From: Symbiobacterium terraclitae
GTDB taxonomy: Bacteria; Bacillota; Sulfobacillia; Symbiobacteriales; Symbiobacteriaceae
DNA length: 64,000 nucleotides
Direction: 5' to 3'
Assembly: GCF_017874315.1 (NCBI RefSeq)
Contig: NZ_JAGGLG010000013.1
Span: forward strand, 1 to 64,000
Below the pieces are notes generated by a model. The model saw nothing but the letters and a program-made list of their open reading frames with translations, was not told the origin of the DNA and searched no databases. Shown one piece after another: positions 33,892 to 41,796 of the stretch. Made by a program: the position numbers and the translations under genes. Numbering within the stretch: the stretch's first letter is position 1; each line of letters opens with the position of its first letter.

Positions 33892-34446
33892 TCAGCCCCG
33901 GTTGCGCATCCGGACCTCGCCGAGGCTCACGTGCGCGCCGCTGCCGGCCTGGGCGGACACCCGCACCTCGGGCGCCCCCCGGTACGCGCGGGACTCCCCT
34001 CGCGGGCTGTCGGCGGCCGCCGGACGCCTGCCCTCTGGCTCGTGGAACACGCCCGTTGCGTCGCGGAAGCGCCCCGGGGGGTCACTGAACCGACCCGTGC
34101 TCTCGCGCAACCGGCCCGACGCATCGCCGGACCGCCCCGCCGCCTCCCGGATCCAGCCCGACGCATCGCTGGAGCGCCGCGTCGCCTCCCGAACGCTGCC
34201 CGGGGTGTCACCCGGCCGGCCAGGCACATCGGAGGCCCGGGCGGCGGCCTTCGCCAGGCTGCGTTCGAGGCGGCTCACCCGCTCCTCGAGCGCCGTCACC
34301 CGGTCCCGGAGGCCCTCCCAGGGCTCACGGCTCCGCTCCCGCGGCTCGGCGTACCGGTCAGAGTACAGCCGGAGCCGCGTGGACGTGCCAGGCGGTTCAC
34401 GCCGCTCCGGCCGGAGGATGATCGTGTCGCCATGCGTGACGTACAT
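33892..34446 (-). CDS. Repeat-containing charged protein, unknown function
   Basis: 184 residues. The N-terminal part is basic; a short coiled coil (GLRDRVTALEERVSRLERSLAKAA, about 45-68) follows; then 14-residue imperfect repeats of the form S-x-D-A-S-G-x-x-R-E-A-x-G-R run from about 72 to 135. The C-terminal 50 residues are Arg/Gly/Ser-rich. No signal peptide or membrane span. The coiled coil plus low-complexity repeats suggests a structural, possibly oligomeric protein. I do not recognise a family. The codon pattern is consistent with a real gene, but the repeats make this weaker evidence. Confidence 0.55.
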   Translation of the reverse strand: MYVTHGDTIILRPERREPPGTSTRLRLYSDRYAEPRERSREPWEGLRDRVTALEERVSRLERSLAKAAARASDVPGRPGDTPGSVREATRRSSDASGWIREAAGRSGDASGRLRESTGRFSDPPGRFRDATGVFHEPEGRRPAAADSPRGESRAYRGAPEVRVSAQAGSGAHVSLGEVRMRNRG

Positions 34447-34506
34447 CTATCCCCGCCCCCTCGCCGGTACCAGCGTATTCGCCCCGGCGGGCGGCCGTGC
34501 GGGGGA

Positions 34507-35580
34507 TCAGCCGACCACGGGGGCCAGGCGCGCCTTCACGCGCCGGATGACCTCGTCGGTGAACTCCGTGGTGCGGGCGGTCCCGCCCAGGTCGGCGGTG
34601 CGCACGCCGGCCGCCACCGCGTCCAGGCAGGCCTCCTGGATGGCCTCGCCCGCCTGCCGGTACTGCGGGTCGTCCATCTGCCTGAGCAGCGCCCCGGCGG
34701 CCAGCTGCATCGCCAGCGGGTTGGCGACGTTCTTGCCCTGCAGGCTCGGGGCCGTGCCGTGCGGCGCCTCGGCCATCACCACCCGCGGCCGGAAGTCGTC
34801 GTCGAAGGCGATGAGCAGCGACTCGGCGCCCGCGATAGAGCCGTACAGGGCCAGCACCAGGTCGGAGAGGATGTCGCCGTCCCGGTTGAGGCAGGGGATC
34901 ACCAGCGGCCGGCTCGCCCGGGCGAACAGCAGGGCGTAGGCGGCGTCGATCAGCTGCGGGTCGTAGGGCACGTCGGGATACCGCCGGGCGGCCGCGTCCA
35001 TGGCCTCCTTCAGCATTCCCTCGTAGGTGGGCGACACGGTCCACTTGGGGCCGCCGAAGACCACCCCGCCCGTCTGGCGGGCCAGCCGGAAGGAGATCTC
35101 GGCCGTGGCCCGGCAGTTGCGGGCGGAGATGTAGGTGGTGCGGTAGGCGCGCGCCTCGTCGCCCTCGCCCTCGCGCCACTCCTTGGCCTCGTAGGCGTCC
35201 TCCGTGGCCATGCGCACGACGGTGATGGGCGCCGTGATCTGGCCGATGGTCTCAACCCCGGGCAGTGCGCGCCCGGTGCGCAGGATCACCGTGCCGTCGA
35301 TCTCCCGGCGCAGGATGGCGTTGGGCGAGCCCACGTCGCCGCGCCCCTCCGGGGTGATGGTCGCAGCCTTCAGGCCGAAGCCGGCCTCCCGCATGGCGGC
35401 CGCCGCCTCGTAGACGACCCGGTTCTGCGTGGCCCGCCGGTTTTCCAGGCTCAGGTCGTAGCGCACCAGGTTCAGGGGCAGTCCGATCACCTCGGGGGAC
35501 AGCACCCGAATCGCCTCTTCCAGCAGCTCCTGCCCGGTCTGATCACCTTCGAGTACAACGATCGTAGGCGTGTGTGCCAT
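34507..35580 (-). CDS. Isocitrate/isopropylmalate dehydrogenase family protein
   Basis: 357 residues from the ATG at 35580 (GGGGGATG upstream). Beta-decarboxylating dehydrogenase fold: VLEGDQTGQELLEEA at the N-terminus (family form GDGIGPE), ITPEGRGDVGSPNAILRREID, VVRMATEDAYEA, NRDGDILSDLVLALYGSIAGAESLL and EAPHGTAPSLQGKNVANPLAM. Metal and substrate residues of the family appear present; NAD versus NADP and the exact substrate (isocitrate, isopropylmalate, homoisocitrate, tartrate) cannot be decided by eye. It stands alone with its own promoter and a notable repeat array upstream. Confidence 0.85.
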   Translation of the reverse strand: MAHTPTIVVLEGDQTGQELLEEAIRVLSPEVIGLPLNLVRYDLSLENRRATQNRVVYEAAAAMREAGFGLKAATITPEGRGDVGSPNAILRREIDGTVILRTGRALPGVETIGQITAPITVVRMATEDAYEAKEWREGEGDEARAYRTTYISARNCRATAEISFRLARQTGGVVFGGPKWTVSPTYEGMLKEAMDAAARRYPDVPYDPQLIDAAYALLFARASRPLVIPCLNRDGDILSDLVLALYGSIAGAESLLIAFDDDFRPRVVMAEAPHGTAPSLQGKNVANPLAMQLAAGALLRQMDDPQYRQAGEAIQEACLDAVAAGVRTADLGGTARTTEFTDEVIRRVKARLAPVVG

Positions 35581-35625
35581 GAGGTCATCCCCCCAGCCCG
35601 CAGATTCGCATCCATTCCTCACCAC

Positions 35626-35654
35626 ATACTAGCAGGGTAATTCTATTCTGTTAA
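35626..35654 (-). promoter_or_regulatory. SigA-type promoter of the dehydrogenase gene
   Basis: Minus strand TTAACA (35649-35654) and TAGTAT (35626-35631) separated by 17 bp, about 45 bp upstream of the ATG at 35580. Confidence 0.75.
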
Positions 35655-35690
35655 GCCCGTTTCGTTCTATCTGACAGAACGATGTTCTAT
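35641..35690. promoter_or_regulatory. Operator-like repeat array
   Basis: TTCTAT occurs at 35641, 35665 and 35685. Around it GTTCT (35664-35668), AGAAC (35676-35680) and GTTCT (35684-35688) form alternating inverted repeats. The array overlaps and lies just upstream of the -35 element of the dehydrogenase promoter, the usual position for repressor or activator binding. Confidence 0.55.
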
Positions 35691-35784
35691 TCGTGTGATG
35701 CTCTGCAGGAATGTGACTGAAGATGTTACAAAATACGGAGTTATGCGGCCCCGGCGGCGTGTCGTACCGCCGGCAGAAAGGCCG

Positions 35785-35807
35785 GCCTCACCCAGAGGCC
35801 GGCCGCA
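35785..35807 (-). terminator. Hairpin after psuG
   Basis: GGCCGGCCTC/GAGGCCGGCC inverted repeat followed on the minus strand by TTTCTG, shortly beyond the psuG stop at 35820. Confidence 0.6.
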
Positions 35808-35819
35808 GAACTTCACCCA

Positions 35820-36743
35820 CTACCCCCGCTTCAGGGCCGCCGCGATCTGCGCGCCCACCCGGGCGTTGTGCTTGATCAGCGCCAGGTTGGCGGCCAGGGA
35901 ACGGCCCTCGGTCACCTGCTTCATCTTCGCGAGCAGGTACGGCGTGACCGCCTTGCCGGTGACGCCCTCGGCGGCCATGGCCTCCAGCGCCTCGGCGATG
36001 TGGCGCTCCACCTCGGCCGCGTCCAGGGCGTCGGCCTCGGGAACCGGGTTCACCACCAGCACGCCGCCCGGCAGCTGCGTGAGCTTCCGGGCCCGGATCA
36101 CGGCCGCGGCCTCCTCGGGCCCGTCCACCCGTGCGTCGACTCCGTAGCCGGTGTCCCTGGTGTAGAAGCCCGGGAAGCGGTCGGTCCGGTAGCCCAGGAC
36201 CGTCACGCCCAGCGTCTCCAGCACCTCCAGGGTCGCGCCGATGTCCAGCACCGACTTCGCCCCGGCGCAGACCACGGTGACCGAGGTGCGGCCCAGCACC
36301 GTCAGGTCGGCGGAGACGTCCCACACCTGCCCCGGCTGGCCTGGCGCGCCCCGGTGGACCCCGCCGATCCCGCCGGTCACGAACACGTCGATCCCCGCGG
36401 CCGCCGCGATGGTCGCCGTCGCGGCGACGGTGGTCGCCCCCAGCGCCTTTCGGGCCAGGACCACCGGCATGTCGCGCAGCGACACCTTCACCGCCTGCGG
36501 CGACGTGGCCAGGAGCTCCAGCTCCTCGTCGCTGAGGCCCACCTTGCAGCGCCCGCCGATGAGCGCCACGGTGGCAGGCACGGCACCCTCCTGCCGGACG
36601 ATCTCCTCCACCTCACGGGCCATGTCCAGGTTCTCGGGGAAGGGCATGCCGTGGCTGATGATGGTCGACTCCAGCGCCACCACCGGCCGGCCCTGCTCGA
36701 GCGCATCCCTGACCTCGGGCGCGTAGGACAATAGGTACTTCAT
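35820..36743 (-). CDS. psuG: Pseudouridine-5'-phosphate glycosidase
   Basis: 307 residues, family length. Splits pseudouridine 5'-phosphate into uracil and ribose 5-phosphate. Seen: VALESTIISHGMPFPENL, ALIGGRCKVGLSDEELE, ATTVAATATIAAAAGIDVFVTGGIGGVHRG, CAGAKSVLDIGATLEVLETLGV and NPVPEADALD, all typical PsuG/IndA blocks. No PsuK-type kinase adjoins, so the phosphorylated substrate would come from elsewhere. It follows aroB by 7 bp and is probably the last gene of the shikimate transcript. Confidence 0.94.
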   Translation of the reverse strand: MKYLLSYAPEVRDALEQGRPVVALESTIISHGMPFPENLDMAREVEEIVRQEGAVPATVALIGGRCKVGLSDEELELLATSPQAVKVSLRDMPVVLARKALGATTVAATATIAAAAGIDVFVTGGIGGVHRGAPGQPGQVWDVSADLTVLGRTSVTVVCAGAKSVLDIGATLEVLETLGVTVLGYRTDRFPGFYTRDTGYGVDARVDGPEEAAAVIRARKLTQLPGGVLVVNPVPEADALDAAEVERHIAEALEAMAAEGVTGKAVTPYLLAKMKQVTEGRSLAANLALIKHNARVGAQIAAALKRG

Positions 36744-36750
36744 CCGTATA

Positions 36751-37845
36751 CTACCTCCTCACCGATTCCAGACCCCACCGGACGGCCTCGGGGGCCACGT
36801 TGGGCGTCACGGTCACCTCGCCCGCCCGCAAGGGCAGCACCCAGTGGATCAGCCCGTCCCGCACCTTCTTGTCCCGGCGCAGGAAGGGCTCCAGCTCCTG
36901 CGGCTCCAGGCCGGACGGGAGCCGGGTCGGCAGCCCGAGGCGCTCCAGGACCCGCTCCAGCCGGACCTGCAGATCGGTGTCCTGCAGGATGCCGCTGTGC
37001 CGTGCGATGGCCGCGGCCGCCACCATGCCCACCGCCACGCACTCCCCGTGCAGCCAGCTGCCGTAGCCCCTGGCGGCCTCCATGGCGTGCCCGACGGTGT
37101 GGCCGAAGTTGAGGATGGCCCGCAGCCCCTTCTCCCGGGGATCCGCGGCCACGACCTCGGCCTTGATGCGGCAGCTCTCCGCCACGACGTGCTCCAGCAC
37201 GGCGGGGTCCCCGGCGAGCACGTTGCCCACCTGCACCTCCACGTACTTCAGGAACTCCTCGCTGCGGATGACGCCGTACTTCACCACCTCCGCCATGCCC
37301 GCAGCCAGCTCGCGCCGGGGCAGCGACTTCAGCACCGAAACGTCGGCCACCACCAGCGAGGGCTGGTGGAACGCCCCCACCAGGTTCTTCCCCTGGGGCA
37401 GGTCCACGCCGGTCTTGCCGCCGATGGACGAGTCCACCTGGGCGAGCAGGGTCGTGGGCACCTGGACGAAGGGGATCCCCCGCAGCCAGGTCGCGGCGAC
37501 GAAGCCGGCGAGATCGCCCACCACGCCGCCCCCCAGCGCCACGATCACGCTGCTCCGCTCCAGCTCCGCCTTCACGCAGCTGCTGTAGAGGCTGTACGCC
37601 TGCGAGAGCGACTTGGCGGACTCGCCGGCGCCCACGACGGCCCGCGTGGTCTGAATCCCCGCCGCCACCAGGCTCTCCCGCGCCGCGTCGCCATACAGCG
37701 GCGCCACGTGCGAGTCCGTCACCAGGAGCGCCCGGTTCGCCTGGGGCAGCCGCCGGCGGACGAGTCCGCCCAGCTCCTTCAGCAGTCCGGCACCGATGTG
37801 GATGGGGTAGCGCTGCTCCCCGAGTTCAACCCAGACCTCTCCCAC
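36751..37845 (-). CDS. aroB: 3-dehydroquinate synthase
   Basis: 364 residues. Second step of the shikimate pathway (DAHP to 3-dehydroquinate), NAD- and metal-dependent. Seen: ALGGGVVGDLAGFVAATWLRGIPFVQVPTTLLAQVDSSIGGKTGVDLPQGKNLVGAFHQP, SRIKAE-type metal region SCRIKAEVVAADPREKGLRAILNFGHTVGHAME, and LHGECVAVGM. Starts with a GTG whose G is shared with the stop of aroK (TAGTG), so tightly coupled. Confidence 0.97.
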   Translation of the reverse strand: MGEVWVELGEQRYPIHIGAGLLKELGGLVRRRLPQANRALLVTDSHVAPLYGDAARESLVAAGIQTTRAVVGAGESAKSLSQAYSLYSSCVKAELERSSVIVALGGGVVGDLAGFVAATWLRGIPFVQVPTTLLAQVDSSIGGKTGVDLPQGKNLVGAFHQPSLVVADVSVLKSLPRRELAAGMAEVVKYGVIRSEEFLKYVEVQVGNVLAGDPAVLEHVVAESCRIKAEVVAADPREKGLRAILNFGHTVGHAMEAARGYGSWLHGECVAVGMVAAAAIARHSGILQDTDLQVRLERVLERLGLPTRLPSGLEPQELEPFLRRDKKVRDGLIHWVLPLRAGEVTVTPNVAPEAVRWGLESVRR

Positions 37846-38366
37846 TAGGGCTGTCTCCTTTCGTGTAGGATGTCCGCGATTTCTGCCACGATGTCTGCGA
37901 GTGAGCGGGCCTCCGTCGCGATGCGCACGTGCGCGGCGGCGGCGTAGGCCGGGGCGCGGGACTCCGCCAGCGCCCGCAGCCGGCCCAGCGGGTCGGGGCC
38001 CGCCAGCAGCGGCCGCCGGCCGACACCCTGCGCCCGCACCCGCCGGTAGAGCACCTCGGGCGGGGCGTCCAGCCAGATGACGAGGCCGTTCCGCCGCAGG
38101 GCGTCCCGGTTCTCCGGACGGAGCACGGCGCCGCCTCCGGTGGCGATCACCTGCCCGTCACCCGCCGCCACGCGCGCGATGACCTCCGCCTCCCGCCGGC
38201 GGAAGCCCTCCTCCCCCTCGGCCGCGAAGAGCGCGGGGATGGGGCAGCCCGCCTCGGCTTCCACCAGCGCATCCGTATCAATGAAGGGCCGGTCCAGCCT
38301 CTCGGCCAGAAGCCGGCCCACGGCAGACTTGCCAGAGCCCATCAGTCCGATCAGCACGACGTTCAC
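37845..38366 (-). CDS. aroK: Shikimate kinase
   Basis: 173 residues from a GTG at 38366 with GGAGG upstream; the longer frame to 38498 lies inside aroC. P-loop LMGSGKSAVG (about 8-17), DTDALVE, GEEGFRRREAEVI, VIATGGGAVLRPENR and the lid GVGRRPLLAG. Phosphorylates shikimate in the chorismate pathway. It follows aroC by 17 bp. Confidence 0.96.
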   Translation of the reverse strand: MNVVLIGLMGSGKSAVGRLLAERLDRPFIDTDALVEAEAGCPIPALFAAEGEEGFRRREAEVIARVAAGDGQVIATGGGAVLRPENRDALRRNGLVIWLDAPPEVLYRRVRAQGVGRRPLLAGPDPLGRLRALAESRAPAYAAAAHVRIATEARSLADIVAEIADILHERRQP

Positions 38367-38383
38367 GGCCCTACCTCCGCCCG

Positions 38384-39562
38384 TCACCGCTGGGCCACCC
38401 GATCCAGGTAGCCCCGGTAGTTCCGCAGCGCCTCCGCCAGCGAGTCGCCGCCGAACTTCTCCTGCACGAACCGGGCCAGTTCGAAGGCGGTCACGCACTC
38501 GGCGATCACCGCCGCGGCCGGCACGGCGCAGGTGTCGGACCGCTCGATGCCCGCCACCGCCTCGGCGTGGGTGTCAACCTCCACCGAGCGCAGCGGCTTG
38601 TAGAGCGTGGCGATGGGCTTGAAGGCCACCCGCACCACCAGGTCCATGCCGTTGGTCATGCCGCCCTCAAGGCCCCCCGCCCGGTTGGAGTGGCGGAAGT
38701 AGCCCCGCTCGGGGCTCCAGCCGATCTCGTCGTGCACCTGCGAGCCCCTGCGCCTGGCGCCGGCGAAGCCGTCGCCGATCTCGACGCCCTTGGCGGCCTG
38801 GATGGAGAGCAGCGCCGCGCCCAGGGCGCCGTCCAGCCGCCGGTCGTAGTGGACGTGGCTCCCCAGCCCCGGCGGCAGCCCGGTGGCCACCACCTCGACC
38901 ACGCCGCCCAGGGAGTCGCCGTCCCGCTTGGCGGCGTCGATCTCGGCCACCATGCGGGCCGAGGCCTCCGGGTCGGCGCAGCGCACCGGGCTCGCCTCCG
39001 CCCGGGCGACGAGCTCCTCCAGCGGCAGCTCCCCAGGGTCGGCGGCCTCCACCGGCCCGATGGCCCGCACGTGGCCGGCCACCCGGATGCCGAACGGCGC
39101 CAGGAACTGTTTGGCCAGCGACCCCGCTGCCACCCGTGCGGCGGTCTCCCGGGCCGAGGCCCGCTCCAGCACGTTGCGCAGGTCGGCGTGGTCGTACTTG
39201 AGCGCCCCCGCCAGGTCGGCGTGGCCCGGCCGGGGGCGCGTGCGCAGCTTCTGCGCCGCCCGCACGTCCGAGTACGCCTCCACCGGCGTGGGCGACATCA
39301 CCTCGGTCCAGTTCGCCCAGTCCCGGTTCGCCACCATCAGCGCCACCGGGCTGCCCAAGGTCGCGCCGTGGCGGATGCCCGAGAGCACCTCCACCCGGTC
39401 CTGCTCGATCTTCATCCGGCCGCCCCGGCCGTAGCCGGACTGGCGCCGGGCCAGGTCCCGGTCGATGGCGGCCAGGTCCACCGGCACGCCCGCCGGCAGC
39501 CCCTCCACGATGGTGACCAGGACGCGCCCGTGCGACTCGCCGGCTGTCATGTAACGCAACAT
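38384..39562 (-). CDS. aroC: Chorismate synthase
   Basis: 392 residues from the ATG at 39562 (GGGGGTG upstream). Final step to chorismate, needing reduced FMN. Seen: [78 protein letters not shown], and [29 protein letters not shown]. These are the three standard chorismate-synthase signatures. Confidence 0.97.
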   Translation of the reverse strand: MLRYMTAGESHGRVLVTIVEGLPAGVPVDLAAIDRDLARRQSGYGRGGRMKIEQDRVEVLSGIRHGATLGSPVALMVANRDWANWTEVMSPTPVEAYSDVRAAQKLRTRPRPGHADLAGALKYDHADLRNVLERASARETAARVAAGSLAKQFLAPFGIRVAGHVRAIGPVEAADPGELPLEELVARAEASPVRCADPEASARMVAEIDAAKRDGDSLGGVVEVVATGLPPGLGSHVHYDRRLDGALGAALLSIQAAKGVEIGDGFAGARRRGSQVHDEIGWSPERGYFRHSNRAGGLEGGMTNGMDLVVRVAFKPIATLYKPLRSVEVDTHAEAVAGIERSDTCAVPAAAVIAECVTAFELARFVQEKFGGDSLAEALRNYRGYLDRVAQR

Positions 39563-39655
39563 CGTAGGCACACCCCCGCCACCGCGCTCACGTCGTCCCC
39601 TGCTTTCCGGTAAGGTACGCCGTCGCCGTCGCACCGATTCGAACCAGGATGCCGC

Positions 39656-40300
39656 TTAGCCCGCGTACCACGTCCAGATCTGATTGCCCCACAGCAGGGT
39701 GATCAGCCCGCCCAGGGCCATGAAGGGCCCGAACGGGATGTGCCCCCTGCGGCCCACCTTCCGGAGCGCCAGCAGCACCCCGGCCGTGAGCCCCCCCGAC
39801 ACGAACGCGAAGAACAGCGCCATGGCCACCCAGTTGAGCCCGAGGAAGAGGCCCATCACCAGGGCCAGCTTCACGTCGCCCATGCCCATGCCGCCGGGGA
39901 CGAGCACGGCCAGCAGGTAGAAGAAGGCGAAGGCCGCCGCGCCGCCCCCCAGGGCGGAGAGCCACGACTTGTCGCCGTAGGGGGCCAGGAGCATCACCAG
40001 GAGCCAGGCCCCCAGGCCGGACAGGACCAGTTCGTTGGGGATGATCCGGTCCTGCAGGTCGACGAAGGCGGCCAGCAGCAGGAGGGCGACAAAGGGCAGC
40101 TGGTGCCAGAAGGAGGCGGTGAGCGGGTAGGCCCGGGCCAGCAGCGCGGCCGTCAGTCCGGTTCCTGCGGCGAGCGCCCACTGCGCCCACGCCGGCGGCG
40201 GCTGCGGAAGCCACCGCGGGGAGACCCGTGCGCCCAGGTACCCCAGGGCCCCGCCGAGGACTGCGCCCACGGCCGGGGCCAGGAAGGCCGGCCCGCTCAT
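39656..40300 (-). CDS. A24 prepilin peptidase-like membrane protease, peptidase domain only
   Basis: 214 residues, polytopic. Aspartic-protease motifs are present: FVDLQDRIIPNE (first Asp) and GMGMGDVKL (GxGD, second Asp). It lacks the N-terminal cytoplasmic methyltransferase region with its Cys4 zinc site found in full PilD/ComC, so it resembles short archaeal or TadV-type peptidases. No pilin genes are near; it is embedded between aroE (4-bp overlap) and aroC, probably for expression rather than function. Confidence 0.88.
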   Translation of the reverse strand: MSGPAFLAPAVGAVLGGALGYLGARVSPRWLPQPPPAWAQWALAAGTGLTAALLARAYPLTASFWHQLPFVALLLLAAFVDLQDRIIPNELVLSGLGAWLLVMLLAPYGDKSWLSALGGGAAAFAFFYLLAVLVPGGMGMGDVKLALVMGLFLGLNWVAMALFFAFVSGGLTAGVLLALRKVGRRGHIPFGPFMALGGLITLLWGNQIWTWYAG

Positions 40301-41181
40301 GGCGCCTCCTCCAGTGCGGCCAGGGCGGCCGACCGCATGACCTCCACCGGACCCCGCCGCCCGAACCAGTACTCCCAGGAGCAGGCGCCCTGGTGGACCA
40401 GCATGGCGAGCCCGTTGATGGTAACCAGGCCCCGCTGGCGCGCCATCCGCAGCAGGCGGGTCTCCAGCGGGCGGTAGATCGTGTCGTAGACCACGCAGTG
40501 GGAGGGCAGGAGCGAGACGTCCTCGAGCGGCGTCTCCTCGGTGTTCGGCGCCATCCCGACGGGCGTGCAGTTGACCACCAGCCCGGCCTCGGAGAGGGCC
40601 GCCCGGGCCTCGTCAGACCCCGGCTCCGCCACCGCTGCCGGGACCGGCTGGTTTGCGCGCGCCAGGTCGGCGAGCAGGAACTCGGCGCGGGCGCGGGAGC
40701 GGTTGATGATGGTCAGCCCGGCCACGCCGGCCATCGCCAGGTGCAGGGCGATCGCCCGGGCGGCCCCGCCGGCGCCCAGCAGGACGACCTTGCGCCCGGC
40801 GACCCGTACCCCACGCTCCTCGAGGCTGATGATGAAGCCCCACCCGTCCGTGTTGTACCCGATCAGCCGGCCGCCCCGGTTGACGATGGTGTTGACCGCG
40901 CCGACCTGGCGGGCGGTGGGTGCGACCTCGTCCAGGTAGGCCATGACGCTCTCTTTGTGGGGAATGGTCACGTTGACGCCGCACAGCCCCAGCGCCCGGA
41001 TACCAGCCACGGCCTGCGGCAGCTGCTCGGGCGGCACGTCGAACGCGCCGTAGAGGGCATGCATCCCCTGCGCCGCGAAGGCGGCGTTATGCATGGCGGG
41101 CGAGGCGGAGTGGGCCACCGGATGGCCAAGAACGCCAAGGAGCCTGCCCGGTCCCAGGTTCGTCGACCGACCGTGCGTCAT
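40297..41181 (-). CDS. aroE: Shikimate dehydrogenase (NADP+)
   Basis: 294 residues. Reduces 3-dehydroshikimate to shikimate. Seen: GVLGHPVAHSASPAMHNAAFAAQGM (substrate binding), NVTIPHKESVMAYLDE (catalytic Lys), VLLGAGGAARAIALHLA (nucleotide loop), INRSRARAE and NCTPVGMAPNTEETPL. It is part of the operon running from yqeG to aroB. Confidence 0.97.
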   Translation of the reverse strand: MTHGRSTNLGPGRLLGVLGHPVAHSASPAMHNAAFAAQGMHALYGAFDVPPEQLPQAVAGIRALGLCGVNVTIPHKESVMAYLDEVAPTARQVGAVNTIVNRGGRLIGYNTDGWGFIISLEERGVRVAGRKVVLLGAGGAARAIALHLAMAGVAGLTIINRSRARAEFLLADLARANQPVPAAVAEPGSDEARAALSEAGLVVNCTPVGMAPNTEETPLEDVSLLPSHCVVYDTIYRPLETRLLRMARQRGLVTINGLAMLVHQGACSWEYWFGRRGPVEVMRSAALAALEEAP

Positions 41182-41232
41182 CCCGATCCCCTCTCTCCAG
41201 ACCGACTGGCGACGGCCAGCCGGTCACTCCTT

Positions 41233-41742
41233 CTACTTCTCCGTCAGCAGGCCCCGCCGCTGCAGGTAGCTCAGCACCCGCCGCTCGATGATACGCACCA
41301 GCCGGGTGCCGATGAACTCCCGCCGGTCGATGGGTACGACGAGGATGGTATACGCGCCGGCCCGGTTGCCCCCGAGCACGTCGGTGAAGATCTGGTCACC
41401 GACCACCACGGTCTCGTCCGGCGTCACCCCGAGGCGCTGCATCGCCTCGGCAAACCCCTTCACCCGCGGCTTGCCGGCGCGGCCGATGAACGGAACCCCC
41501 GCCCGGCTGGCGAACTCGCGCACACGGGCGCCGCGGTTGTTGGAGACGATGCACGGCTGCAGGCCGTGCGCCCGGGCCTCCGCGAGCCAGCTGAGCAGGG
41601 CGGGGGTCGGCGTGGGATCGTTCCACCGGACGAGGGTGTTGTCCAGATCGAGCATGATCGCCCGCTTACCCATCCGGCGCAGCTTGTCCAGGTCGATCTC
41701 GAAGATGGACTTGTGGTACTCGGCGGGTCGCAAGCCGCGCAC
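41233..41742 (-). CDS. yqeG: YqeG-family HAD IIIA phosphatase
   Basis: 169 residues from a GTG with GGAGGTG 6 nt upstream. HAD motifs: LDLDNTLVRW (nucleophile and acid Asp), CIVSNNRGARV, GKPRVKGF (Lys) and VVVGDQIFTDVLGGNRAGAYTILV. YqeG family members often precede yqeH and aroE in Firmicutes; here aroE follows, yqeH is absent. Substrate unknown; related PGPase activity (phosphatidylglycerophosphate) is known for eukaryotic and cyanobacterial relatives. Confidence 0.93.
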   Translation of the reverse strand: MRGLRPAEYHKSIFEIDLDKLRRMGKRAIMLDLDNTLVRWNDPTPTPALLSWLAEARAHGLQPCIVSNNRGARVREFASRAGVPFIGRAGKPRVKGFAEAMQRLGVTPDETVVVGDQIFTDVLGGNRAGAYTILVVPIDRREFIGTRLVRIIERRVLSYLQRRGLLTEK

Positions 41743-41796
41743 GGGCTACACCTCCAGGCTCAAGGGAACATTTTACCACATTGGGACCCCTCCGGG

